A stretch of 64,000 nucleotides of DNA from Sternotherus odoratus. Lineage: Eukaryota; Chordata; Testudines; Kinosternidae. The notes under the pieces were generated by a model, which saw only the letters and a program-made list of their open reading frames with translations, searched no databases and had not been told where the DNA came from. Shown piece by piece: positions 33,886 to 43,041 of this stretch (positions are counted from its first letter, which is position 1; every line of letters starts with the position of its first letter). The translations under genes and the position numbers were made by a program. The stretch covers positions 46,268,193 to 46,332,192 of the forward strand of contig JAVMKO010000005.1 in NCBI GenBank assembly GCA_032164245.1, written 5' to 3'.

Positions 33886-34191
33886 CAGTAGACTCTTGAT
33901 TACCCAGGATTGGGTTAACCAGGATGTGGATTAACCAGGATGTCAAAAAAATATGCGTAACTTGCAGGGCCGGTTTTAGCTTTGTTGCCGCCCCTAGCGC
34001 ACATGCGCGCGCACACACACACAAAACCCCACCAGGGCACAGGGCAGCCAGTGAACCAACACTCCCTCTCCCAGCTGCAGGGTGGCTGGTGAACCAACCT
34101 CCCAATATTTCCTATGGATGGTAATTATCCGGGATTTTATTAACCAGGATTAATTTTTTTCCTATCATCGTGGATAATCAAGAGTCTACTG
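33886..34191. mobile_element. Tc1/mariner (Tigger-like) MITE, copy B
   Basis: It is the counterpart of 25174-25481, with the same ends and TA flanks and a shorter (CA)n tract. Confidence 0.75.
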
Positions 34192-34439
34192 TAGCATCTA
34201 AATGTAGCTAGCTTGTTTGTATCATTATTCAGAGCAAGTTTCTCCCTGATTCCTCTTTATTTAATGTAACAGAGTAGCTAGTAAGTTATCAAGGGTAGAT
34301 TCATGCTAGACTAAACTTTGCTAGTAACTGTCCTTTAACTATGTATCATCGGTCACAAGGTAAATGGGGTAGAATAAAAATACTGTATAGTAATCAAACT
34401 GTTCCTAGCATGACTTAAAAGAGAGGGGAATTAGCATTG

Positions 34440-34625
34440 GAAAAATTTACTGAGGACTGTGGTGGATTCTCTATCACTGGTAATTCTTAAAATCAAGATT
34501 GGATTTTTTTTTCAAGATATGCTCTGGTTCAAAAGGAATTATTTTGTGTAAATTGTCTGGCCTGTCTTATACAGGAGGTCAAACCAAATGATCACAGTGG
34601 TCTCTACTGGCTTTGAAATCTGTGC
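34440..34625 (+). mobile_element. Old CR1 LINE 3' fragment, copy B
   Basis: This is the counterpart of 25730-25915. Confidence 0.6.
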
Positions 34626-34725
34626 TACAGGTTCAGTAACCACTCCAAAAGAAGGATTTAAAATAGAAGTTAGGAAACACTATGCACCTTTGTACAGAAG
34701 GCAAGCACTTGTAGATTATGAAAAA

Positions 34726-35771
34726 CTAGTGTAAAAGCCCATGGACATGGGCCAATGGAAACGACTCGCGGCCCCCCCACTCGCTAAGCTCTCTCCCCCC
34801 TCCCCCCCAATCCAACTCCCCCCCGCTCGCCCAGCTCCCCCCTCCCCAACGCAGGCCCCCCCTCGCCCAGCTCCCTCCCTCCCCAATGCAGGCCCCCCCT
34901 CGCCCAGCTCCCTCCCTCCCCAACCCACACCCAGCTCCCTCCCTCCCCCCAACGGCCCCCCCATTCAGCTCCCTCCCTCCCCCCCCAACGGCCCCCCCAT
35001 TCAGCTCCCTCCCTCCCCAACAGCCCCCCGCTCAGCTCCCTCCCTCCCTCCCCAACGGCCCCCCCGCTCAGCTCCCTCCCCCCCAATGACCCCGCCTCGC
35101 TCAGCTCCCTCCCTCCCCCAACAACCCCCCCTCGCTCAGCTCCCTCCCCCCCACGGCCCCCTCTCGCTCAGCTCCCTCCCCCCCCACGACCCCCTCTCAC
35201 TCAGCTCCCTTCCCCCCAATGACCCCCCCTCGCTCAGCTCCCTCCCCCCCAATAACCCCCCCTCGCTCAGCTCCCTCCCCCCAATGACCCCCCTCGCTCA
35301 GCTCCCTCCCCCCTATGACCCCCCTCGCTCAGCATCCACCCCCCCAATGACCCCCCCTCGCTCAGCATCCACCCCCCCAACGACCCCCCTCGCTCAGCTT
35401 CCTCCCCCCCCACTACCCCCCCCCGCTCAGCTCCCTCCCCCCCAACGATCCCCCCACTCAGCTCCCTCCCCCCCAACGACCCCCCAGCTCAGCTCCCTCC
35501 CTCCCAACGACCCCCCCCTCGCTCAGCTCCCGACCCCCTCCAACGACCCCCCCCTCGCTCAGCTCCCTCCTCCCTCCAACTATGTCTAACTTTATATGTC
35601 TAACTACTCCTTGGAGCTATAGCTCCGTGTGAGTGAGGATCCCTCAGGCGGGCACACGCGGCAGCCATTTTGTGCCTCCGAACTACAACCCCCAGCATGC
35701 CATTCGTCCAGACCGTTTCTACTGCGCATGACAGCTTCACACAAACTTCTCTAGCCGATTATTATATAGGA
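34726..35771 (-). mobile_element. Non-autonomous Helitron with minisatellite, copy B
   Basis: It has the same termini as 26012-27129. The internal array differs in unit number and order, the largest structural difference between the two blocks. Confidence 0.82.
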
Positions 35772-35772
35772 T

Positions 35773-36234
35773 CAGGGCCGGCGACAGGGGGGTACTATGG
35801 GTAGAGCTGTACCAGGCCCCGGTCTTTAGGGGGGCCCTGGTACACAGCTGTACCCGTTGTTGTCCCCCCTTGTCGCCGGACCTGGAGAGCGGGGAAGGGG
35901 CGGGGAGGCGGCGCGGCTCTCCTCCAGACGAGCGCGCCTGGCCCCGGCAGGAGCAGTGATCCCGGCCGGCGGCAGCGGCGCAGTCCGGGGGAGAAAGCGG
36001 GGGCGGGGGGGGGACAGCAAGGGCGGCTCACGCCGCTCCTGGGCTCTCGCTCCCGCTGCCGCCAGCTGTCAGCTGGGGGGGAGCGCTGGTTGGGCTGGGC
36101 TGGGGGGGGGGAGCGCCGGTTGGGCTGGGCTGGAGGGGGGAGGCCAGCTGGGGGAGTGTGGGGGGGAGCGCCGGCTGGGCTGGGGGGGGGGGCGGCTGGG
36201 CTGGGGGGGGGGCAAATTTCTGTCGCCGGCCCTG
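35773..36234. mobile_element. hAT-type MITE, CAGGGCCGGCGACAG family, copy B
   Basis: It has the same ends and tataggat duplication (35765-35772, 36235-36242) as 27131-27561, with one extra G-rich tandem unit near 36100. Confidence 0.9.
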
Positions 36235-36489
36235 TATAGGATAGCTCTGGCCAATAACTAATAGTAGGAATGTTTTCTTTTATTTTACTAATCTGAATAA
36301 ATGTTATGTTTAACCACATTGTTAGCCAGAGTCTGATTTTGACTATACGATTATAAATGTGGAGTAACTCCCTTCGCTTCAATGGAATTTCCCTTGATTT
36401 ACGCTGATGTAACTAAACGTCATAAGCTGGGTTGGTTCAGCTACACTCAGGGCCGGCGACAGGAATTTTGGGGCCCCGTACGGCAGATC

Positions 36490-36840
36490 GTATGGGCCCC
36501 CCCCGGTCTCCCGCCGCCCGCGGGGGCCCCACCCACCAGTCTCCCGCCGCCCGCGGGTCCCCCCCCGCCAGTCTCCCGCCGCCCGCGGGTCCCCCCCCGC
36601 CAGTCTCCCGCCGCCCGCGGGGCCCCCTCCGTCTCCCGCCGCCCGCGGGCCCTCCCGCCAGGCTCCCGCCGCCCGCGGGGCCCCCTCCGTCTCCCGCCGC
36701 CCGCGGGGCCCCCTCCGTCTCCCGCCGCCCGCGGGGCCCCCCCCCCGCTGGTCTCCCGTCGCCCGCGGGCCCTCCCGCCGGTCTCCCGCCACCCCGCGCC
36801 CCCCCGCCGGTCTCCCGCCGCCCGCAGGCCCCCCCTGCCA
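36490..36840 (+). repeat. GC-rich ~29-bp array, first zone
   Basis: Units contain 'ggtctcccgccgcccgcgg' plus a run of C. About twelve units are present, and they also occur in truncated copy A. They grade into the second array through 'cgatctcccgccg' intermediates at 36850-37010. Confidence 0.85.
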
Positions 36841-39535
36841 GTCTCCCACGCTCCCCCCGCCGATCTCCCCCCGCTGATCTCCCGCCGTCCCCCCCCAATC
36901 TCCCGCCACCCCCGACCGATCTCCCGCAGTCCCCCCCCGCCAATCTCCCGCCGTCCCCCCCCGCCGATCTCCCGCCGCCATCCACTCCCCCCCCCCCCCC
37001 GCCGATCTCCTGACAACCGCGGCCCCTGGCCGATCTCCCCACGCTCCCCCCCCCCGGGGCCGATCTCCCCACGCTCCCCCCCCCCCCGGGGCCGATCTCC
37101 CCACGCTCCGCCCCCCCCCCGGGGCCGATCTCCCCACGCTCCGCCCCCCCCCCCGGGCCGATCTCCCCACGCTCCGCCCCCCCCCCCGGGCCGATCTCCC
37201 CACGCTCCGCCCCCCCCCCCGGGGCCGATCTCCCCACGCTCCGCCCCCCCCCCCGGGGCCGATCTCCCCACGCTCCGCCCCCCCCGGGCCGATCTCCCCA
37301 CGCTCCGCCCCCCCCCGGGGCCGATCTCCCCACGCTCCGCCCCCCCCCCCGGGGCCGATCTCCCCACGCTCCGCCCCCCCCGGGCCGATCTCCCCACGCT
37401 CCGCCCCCCCCCGGGGCCGATCTCACCACGCTCCGCCCCCCCCCCCGGGGCCGATCTCCCCACGCTCCGCCCCCCCCCCCCGGGGCCGATCTCCCCACGC
37501 TCCGCCCCCCCCGGGCCGATCTCCCCACGCTCCGCCCCCCCCCGGGGCCGATCTCCCCACGCTCCGGCCCCCCCCGGGGCCGATCTCCCCACGCTCCCCC
37601 CCCTCCCGGCCGATCTCCCCACGCTCCCCCCCCTCCCGGCCGATCTCCCCACGCTCCCTCCCCCCCCGGGGCCGATCTCCCCACGCTCCCTCCCCCCCCC
37701 CGGGCCGATCTCCCGACGCTCCCCCCCCCGGGGCCGATCTCCCGACGCTCCCCCCCCCCGGGGCCGATCTCCCGACGCTCCCCCCCCCCCGGGGCCGATC
37801 TCCCCACGCTCCTCCCCCCGGGGCCGATCTCCCCACGCTCCCTCCCCCCCCCCCCGGGCCGATCTCCCCACGCTCCCCCCCCGGGGCCGATCTCCCCACG
37901 CTCCGGCCCCCCCCCCCGGGGCCGATCTCCCCACGCTCCCCCCCCTCCTGGCCGATCTCCCCACGCTCCCCCCCCCTCCCGGCCGATCTCCCCACGCTCC
38001 CCCCCCCCCGGGGCCGATCTCCCGACGCTCCCCCCCCCGGGGCCGATCTCCCGACGCTCCCCCCCCCCCGGGGCCGATCTCCCCACGCTCCCTCCCCCCC
38101 CCCGGGCCGATCTCCCGACGCTCCCCCCCCCCGGGGCCGATCTCCCGACGCTCCCCCCCCCCGGGGCCGATCTCCCGACGCTCCCCCCCCCCGGGGCCGA
38201 TCTCCCCACGCTCCTCCCCCCGGGGCCGATCTCCCCACGCTCCCTCCCCCCCCCCCCGGGCCGATCTCCCCACGCTCCCCCCCCCGGGGCCGATCTCCCC
38301 ACGCTCCCTCCCCCCCCCCCGGGCCGATCTCCCGACGCTCCCCCCCCCCGGGCCGATCTCCCGACGCTCCCCCCCCCGGGGCCGATCTCCCGACGCTCCC
38401 CCCCCCCCGGGGCCGATCTCCCGACGCTCCCCCCCCCCGGGGCCGATCTCCCCACGCTCCCCCCCCCCGGGGCCGATCTCCCCACGCTCCCCCCCCGGGG
38501 CCGATCTCCCCACGCTCCCCCCCCCGGGGCCGATCTCCCCACGCTCCCCCCCCCGGGGCCGATCTCCCCACGCTCCCCCCCCCCGGGGCCGATCTCCCCA
38601 CGCTCCCCCCCCCCGGGGACGATCTCCCCACGCTCCCCCCCCCGGGGCCGATCTCCCCACGCTCCCCCCCCCCGGGGCCGATCTCCCCACGCTCCCCCCC
38701 CCCGGGGCCGATCTCCCCACGCTCCCCCCCCCCGGGCCGATCTCCCCACGCTCCCTCCCCCCCCCGGCCGATCTCCCGACCCCCCCCCCGGGGCCGATCT
38801 CCCCACGCTCCCCCCCCCCCGGGGCCGATCTCCCCACGCTCCCCCCCCCCGGGGCCGATCTCCCCACGCTCCCCCCCCCCGGGGCCGATCTCCCCACGCT
38901 CCCTCCCCCCCCCCGGGGCCGATCTCCCCACGCTCCCTCCCCCCCCCGGGGCCGATCTCCCCACGCTCCCTCCCCCCCCCCGGGGCCGATCTCCCCACGC
39001 TCCCCCGCCCCCCCGGGCCGATCTCCCCACGCTCCCTCCCCCCCCCCGGCCGATCTCCCGACCCCCCCCCCCCGGGCCGATCTCCCCACGCTCCCCCCCC
39101 CGGGCCGATCTCCCGACGCTCCCCCCCCCCGGGGCCGATCTTCCCACGCTCCCCCCCCCGGGGCCGATCTCCCCACGCTCCCCCCCCCGGGGCCGATCTC
39201 CCCACGCTCCCCCCCCCCGGGCCGATCTCCCCACGCTCCCCCCCCCCCGGGGCCGATCTCCCCACGCTCCCCCCCCCCCGGGGCCGATCTCCCCACGCTC
39301 CCCCCCCCGGGGCCGATCTCCCCACGCTCCCCCCCCCCCGGGGCCGATCTCCCCACGCTCCCCCCCCCCCCGGGGCCGATCTCCCCACGCTCCCTCCCCC
39401 CCCCGGACGATCTCCCGACCCCCCCCCCCCCGGGCCGATCTCCCGACGCTCCCCCCCCCGGGCCGATCTCCCGACGCTCCCCCCCCCGGGGCCGATCTCC
39501 CGACCCCCCCCCCCCGGCCGATCTCCCGCTTGTCT
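36841..39535 (+). repeat. ~30-bp C-run minisatellite, main zone
   Basis: The unit is a run of 6-13 C, then 'ggggccgatctccccacgct'. Roughly ninety units are present, with variants cgatctcccgacgct and short cgatctcccgacc. A block around 37801-37860 recurs near 38202-38260, about 0.4 kb later, so part of the array was copied as larger units. The minus strand is G-run rich. No unit contains a stop in most frames, which creates the very long spurious open frames here. Confidence 0.92.
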
Positions 39536-39673
39536 CCTACCTCCCGCTTGTGCTGCGGCCGCGTGGTCGGGAGAAGCAAAGGGGGGCGGGGGAGGCTGCT
39601 GGGGGCCCGGGGAGGGGGCTGGTGAGCGCGGCAGCGGCTGCCCGAGCCGCGCCTCGCTCACGGCCCCGGGCGA

Positions 39674-39751
39674 CAACGGTTACAGCTGTACCGGCCCCGG
39701 ACTTCAGGGCCCCCCCCTGAAGTCCGGGGCCCGGTACAGCTGTAACCGTTG
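39674..39751. repeat. 78-bp near-perfect palindrome
   Basis: Arms of about 36 bp (caacggttacagctgtaccg outward to cgtacagctgtaaccgttg-type complement) meet at a C run near 39710-39717. It lies 22 bp inside the hAT right end. A related palindrome lies inside the end of 27131-27561. Confidence 0.88.
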
Positions 39752-39781
39752 TACCCCCCTGTCGCCGGCCCTGGCTACACT

Positions 39782-40012
39782 ACTTGTTGGGACATGATCG
39801 CCCTCTAAAGCAGGGTTGCTTGGTGCCTTGGAATAAGCTTTCATCGCGTCACGGGACATTCTTGTAAGACGGAACTCCGCCTCCTCTCTCTCCTGTAGGC
39901 TGTCCTAGGTCCCCCTGTGAGTGGAGCGCACAGAGCGAACTAATCCCCCGAGAAGTGCCTCTGCAATGGTGGTTCCAATGCAGAGCTCCCCGGTCCCCGT
40001 GCTCTAATTAGC
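39782..40012 (+). other. Sequence between satellite element and CpG island
   Basis: This is unique-looking sequence with rising CpG content and no repeat recognised. Confidence 0.4.
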
Positions 40013-40700
40013 TTGGATCCGGCTCACAGCGGCTGGTGCTCTGGGGGCGGGGGGGGGGGGGCTCTAGCGCCACCAGCCGCGCGCGGCGGGACCAGCCCCG
40101 CTCAGCCGCAGGATCCCGGTTCGCGGCTCTATCCGCGTCAACAGCCAGAACCAGACCCCCGCCGGGGCGGGGTTGACCGGCCTCCCCCGAGAGCGCGGCC
40201 CGCCCGCTTCCTCCTCCTCCAGCGGCGCGGCCAGGAGCTTGCGCTGCCCTCGGGGCGGGTCCCGGGGAAGGGGCGGAGGCGGCCCGGCCCTACAGGCTCC
40301 ATTTTGCGGGCGCGGAGGCGGCGAGTCGACGGCTTAGGTGAGTGAAGGGGCCCGGGGCGGCCCCGGCCCCTCCCCGGCAGCGCTTCGGGGCTTTGGGTTC
40401 CCCGGGCAGGGAGGCCCCAGCGACTCCCCGGCGTGGGCAGCCCCCGGCCTGTAGCCCGCCCCGAGCTCTGGGGAGCCCCCTTGAAACGCGAGGGGGTTAG
40501 TGCAACCCGGGCCCCTTCCCCCCCCCCCCCCCCCCGCCTGCCCTCCGGAGGGGAGAGGCTCCCTCGCCCGCTTGCCCTGAGCCTTGCAGGCCCACACAGC
40601 CCCGCCTGGGAGGACGGTCCCTGGGGTCCTCACCCGGCGGAGATTGCGCCTGGGCTCAGGCTGGAGCCCATCATTCGTGTGAAAACAATGTTGAGTGCTT
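40013..40700 (+). promoter_or_regulatory. CpG island with candidate non-coding first exon
   Basis: GC- and CpG-dense DNA contains GC boxes (ggggcgggtc, ggggcggagg) and an aaaatggagcc-type YY1-like site on the minus strand at about 40300. There is no TATA box. A strong splice donor, cttag|gtgagtg, ends a candidate exon at 40337, with no ATG in the last ~40 bases. Human EIF3F is followed by TUB in the same direction, so the next gene could be TUB, but nothing in the sequence proves this. Confidence 0.55.
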
Positions 40701-40974
40701 ATTTTAAAACTTTTTATAAACATTTAAAAGGGGATAGACAGTAATTCTTGACCGATCGTAGATGTTGATTTCCAAAAGTGAAAGCTTCATAACCGTTAAA
40801 TCACAGTAGTTTGTGGACATCACATGTGAAAAGAGAGAAAGTAAATACCCTCAAAGCAATCTCTAAAGCAGCGTTTTTCTTGTGTTGCCTCTTTGTAAAA
40901 GGTTATTGAGGGAAATGGTTTCCTTTGGCTTGCAGGTGTACATGGAAATCCATATTTATTGATATTTACCTTTA

Positions 40975-41250
40975 AGAATGTAATCCTTCCAAGTTTAGTT
41001 ATACCAGGTACACCCCTGCTGTGGATGCAATTGCATTGGTATAATTTATTTCCCTTCCTATTGCACCTTTATACTGATATACTTGAGTCCACACTAGGAG
41101 CTTGTACTACTCGTATGCCAATATAGTTAAAGTGGTACAATTTTCTAATGGAGACAAAGTCTTGTCTGAGTATGTCTACACTGCAGCTGGTCCATGCCAG
41201 CTGTCTCTGGCTGAGAGGCCCTTTAATTGCAGTGTAGATATTTGTCTGGG
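40975..41250. mobile_element. MITE fragments (Harbinger/hAT-like)
   Basis: Text 'taccaggtacacccctgctg' and 'gtccacactaggagcttgta' followed by gagtatgtctacactgcagc and ttgcagtgtagatatttgtc resembles turtle MITEs with GTCTACACT-type ends. Two elements may be joined here; boundaries are approximate. Confidence 0.45.
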
Positions 41251-42552
41251 TATAGAGGGCAGGTTCTAGGACCCAGCGAGGTGGAACAACAGCCTGAAGG
41301 AAACTACCTGAGCCCCACACAAATTGGAGTCAGTTGCAGTGTCAACACCATATGGGGCCCTATATGTGAAAGTCGAGTTCTGATTCTCGTATCCTTTTTC
41401 TAGTACCCATCTAGAAAATGAGCCTTCTCCATTTTGTTTAAAAACACTGAAAAGTGTCATTAAAACTTGGGAAGGACAGTGTAATGAGGTGATTGCAGGT
41501 GCTTTCTACCCTTGAGCCACACTCACTCCATTTATTGGCTCTCCTTGTACTGACCCTTGGAGAGGGATGAGAAATCAGAAATGTGTGAATGCTTTTCCCT
41601 TTCATGAAATCAGTCTTGTAGGAGTCAAAAGAGAATGTTTCTTCTTGCCTTATTCTATAATCTCCTGTTCACACTTGACTTTAATTACTACTTCTGTCCA
41701 TAAAGCTTTTCTTGTAATTGTCTATCTCCTAGCATAATTATGAACTGAAATGATTTGTTGATGCTTTTATATGTGCCTCTTACCCCTTTCTGTACTTTCC
41801 TGTGGCCAGATGAAGACTGTGGGAGTCTTTAAAGTTTGCTCTCTTATTTTCAAGTTAACCCTGTAAAAGGAATCACCTACAACTTTGTACATGCTCTCTC
41901 TATTAGATTTTTAAGATGTTTTTGCTTTGCTGTCCACATCCCTTTCCTGCCACTTTTGCTAAGGAGAACTTCAGAGGCTGCAGGAAGTGCACACAAAGGG
42001 CTGATAATTCATAAGTAGATAACTAAAGTATACGAGTGGCTTTTGGAGTTACACTTTCTAGGAGGGTGGCAGTTGGGAGCTCTAGAGTGGTGCCTCTGAT
42101 TTACAATATTTTTACTAATCTTAGGCACTTATAAAAGACAAGGCCTGAGGGAGGGCCACTGTTGAAATCCAGTGTCAATAGCTTCAGTACCTCCCCTGTT
42201 GCTCATACTTTTTCTTAACAGGTATAGTGAAATGGACACAATTCTTGTTATTTCACAGTTGTCCACAATGGTCTGAATAACAGTCATGAAACTTACCACT
42301 GTCTCTTCAGTCTTGTTTGCTGCTCTTTGGGAAAGCTACAACCAAAAAGAGAGGCTGACTTTAGAATGCAGACTAGAGAAGACAGCTCTGCATTTGGAAG
42401 ACTGTCCTTGTAATTGTGAGGGTAGAAAAATTTTAAAAAATTAAAGATGATTTAGATTCCTTCTTTTACTAGGCAAACCTTCCTATTAGTTCCCTAGTGC
42501 AAATATATTTTTCAAGCTCTTGTTTGTGTCTCTCCTCCAGCCAATTCATTCA
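41251..42552 (+). other. Probable intron, nothing recognised
   Basis: No exon or repeat could be supported. Confidence 0.4.
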
Positions 42553-43041
42553 TCTATATATATAAAAGTCAAATGGTGTATGTGTGCGTGCGTGTATGTA
42601 TGTTCCCTTACTCCTTCCACACCGTTTGAGCTAGAGACTTGAAATTTGGTACAGTTATAGGCTTTAGGGTCCTAATCAGGGTAAGAATCGAAAATGTTTC
42701 AAATCTCACCTCTGACGCCCCCTGGGGTGAAATTCTTTAAAGCCCATTCACATCAGCTGGGCAGCAGGTTAACACCTGTTGTTCTCTGTGACATAGTTAT
42801 GATGTAATAATACACCTCTCCAATGGACCCCGCACTCACTCAGCTCTCTTCCCCCTCAGGTAAGAATCAACATTTTTTAAAATCTCACCCACCTCTCCCC
42901 CTCCAACGGCCCCTGCACTCGCTCAGCTCTCTCCCCCCTCCCCCCCCACTCCAATGGCTCCCCCCCTCCAACGGACCCCGCACTCGCTCAGCTCTCTCCC
43001 CCCTTCCAACGGACCCAAGCAACGCCGGGTATTTTTGCTAG
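42553..43041 (+). mobile_element. Non-autonomous Helitron, short copy
   Basis: It starts TCTATATATATAAAAGTC and ends CTAG after a gcaacgccgggtatttttg tail, inserted between A and T. It is clearly the same family as 18055-19123 (shared 'ccttccacaccgtttgagct' and 'gaaattctttaaagcccat'-like text) with a shorter array of 'gcactcgctcagctctct' units. Confidence 0.85.

Larger units (their letters stand above)
28432..36814 (+). repeat. Duplicated block, copy B
   Basis: It is homologous to 19728-28231 in order and orientation, starting inside the hAT fragment of copy A and ending where copy A meets the gap. MIR-like text is at about 29254-29445. Sequences 28591-29253 and 32991-33883 are unrecognised. 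Confidence 0.95.
36448..39773. mobile_element. 3.3-kb hAT-type element filled by minisatellite
   Basis: The ends are CAGGGCCGGCGACAG and CCTGTCGCCGGCCCTG, with an exact gctacact duplication at 36440-36447 and 39774-39781. It is the same family as 27131-27561 in the opposite orientation, judged by the palindrome near its right end. About 3.0 kb of the interior is a C-rich array; roughly 240 bp of unique GC-rich text and a 78-bp palindrome complete it. It encodes no transposase. Confidence 0.9.

Noticed and set aside
36841..39535. CRISPR-like array of short repeats
   Set aside because: Vertebrate DNA, no unique spacers, units directly adjacent, and no cas genes.
36382..39720. Open frames of up to 1112 residues on both strands, Pro/Arg- or Gly-rich
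   Set aside because: They arise from a tandem unit without stop codons. Frames are open on both strands at once, there is no domain, and they start in transposon ends.
40013..40345. 110-codon frame in the CpG island as a protein-coding first exon
   Set aside because: Low-complexity Arg/Pro/Gly text with no recognised protein; a non-coding first exon ending at the strong donor is more likely.
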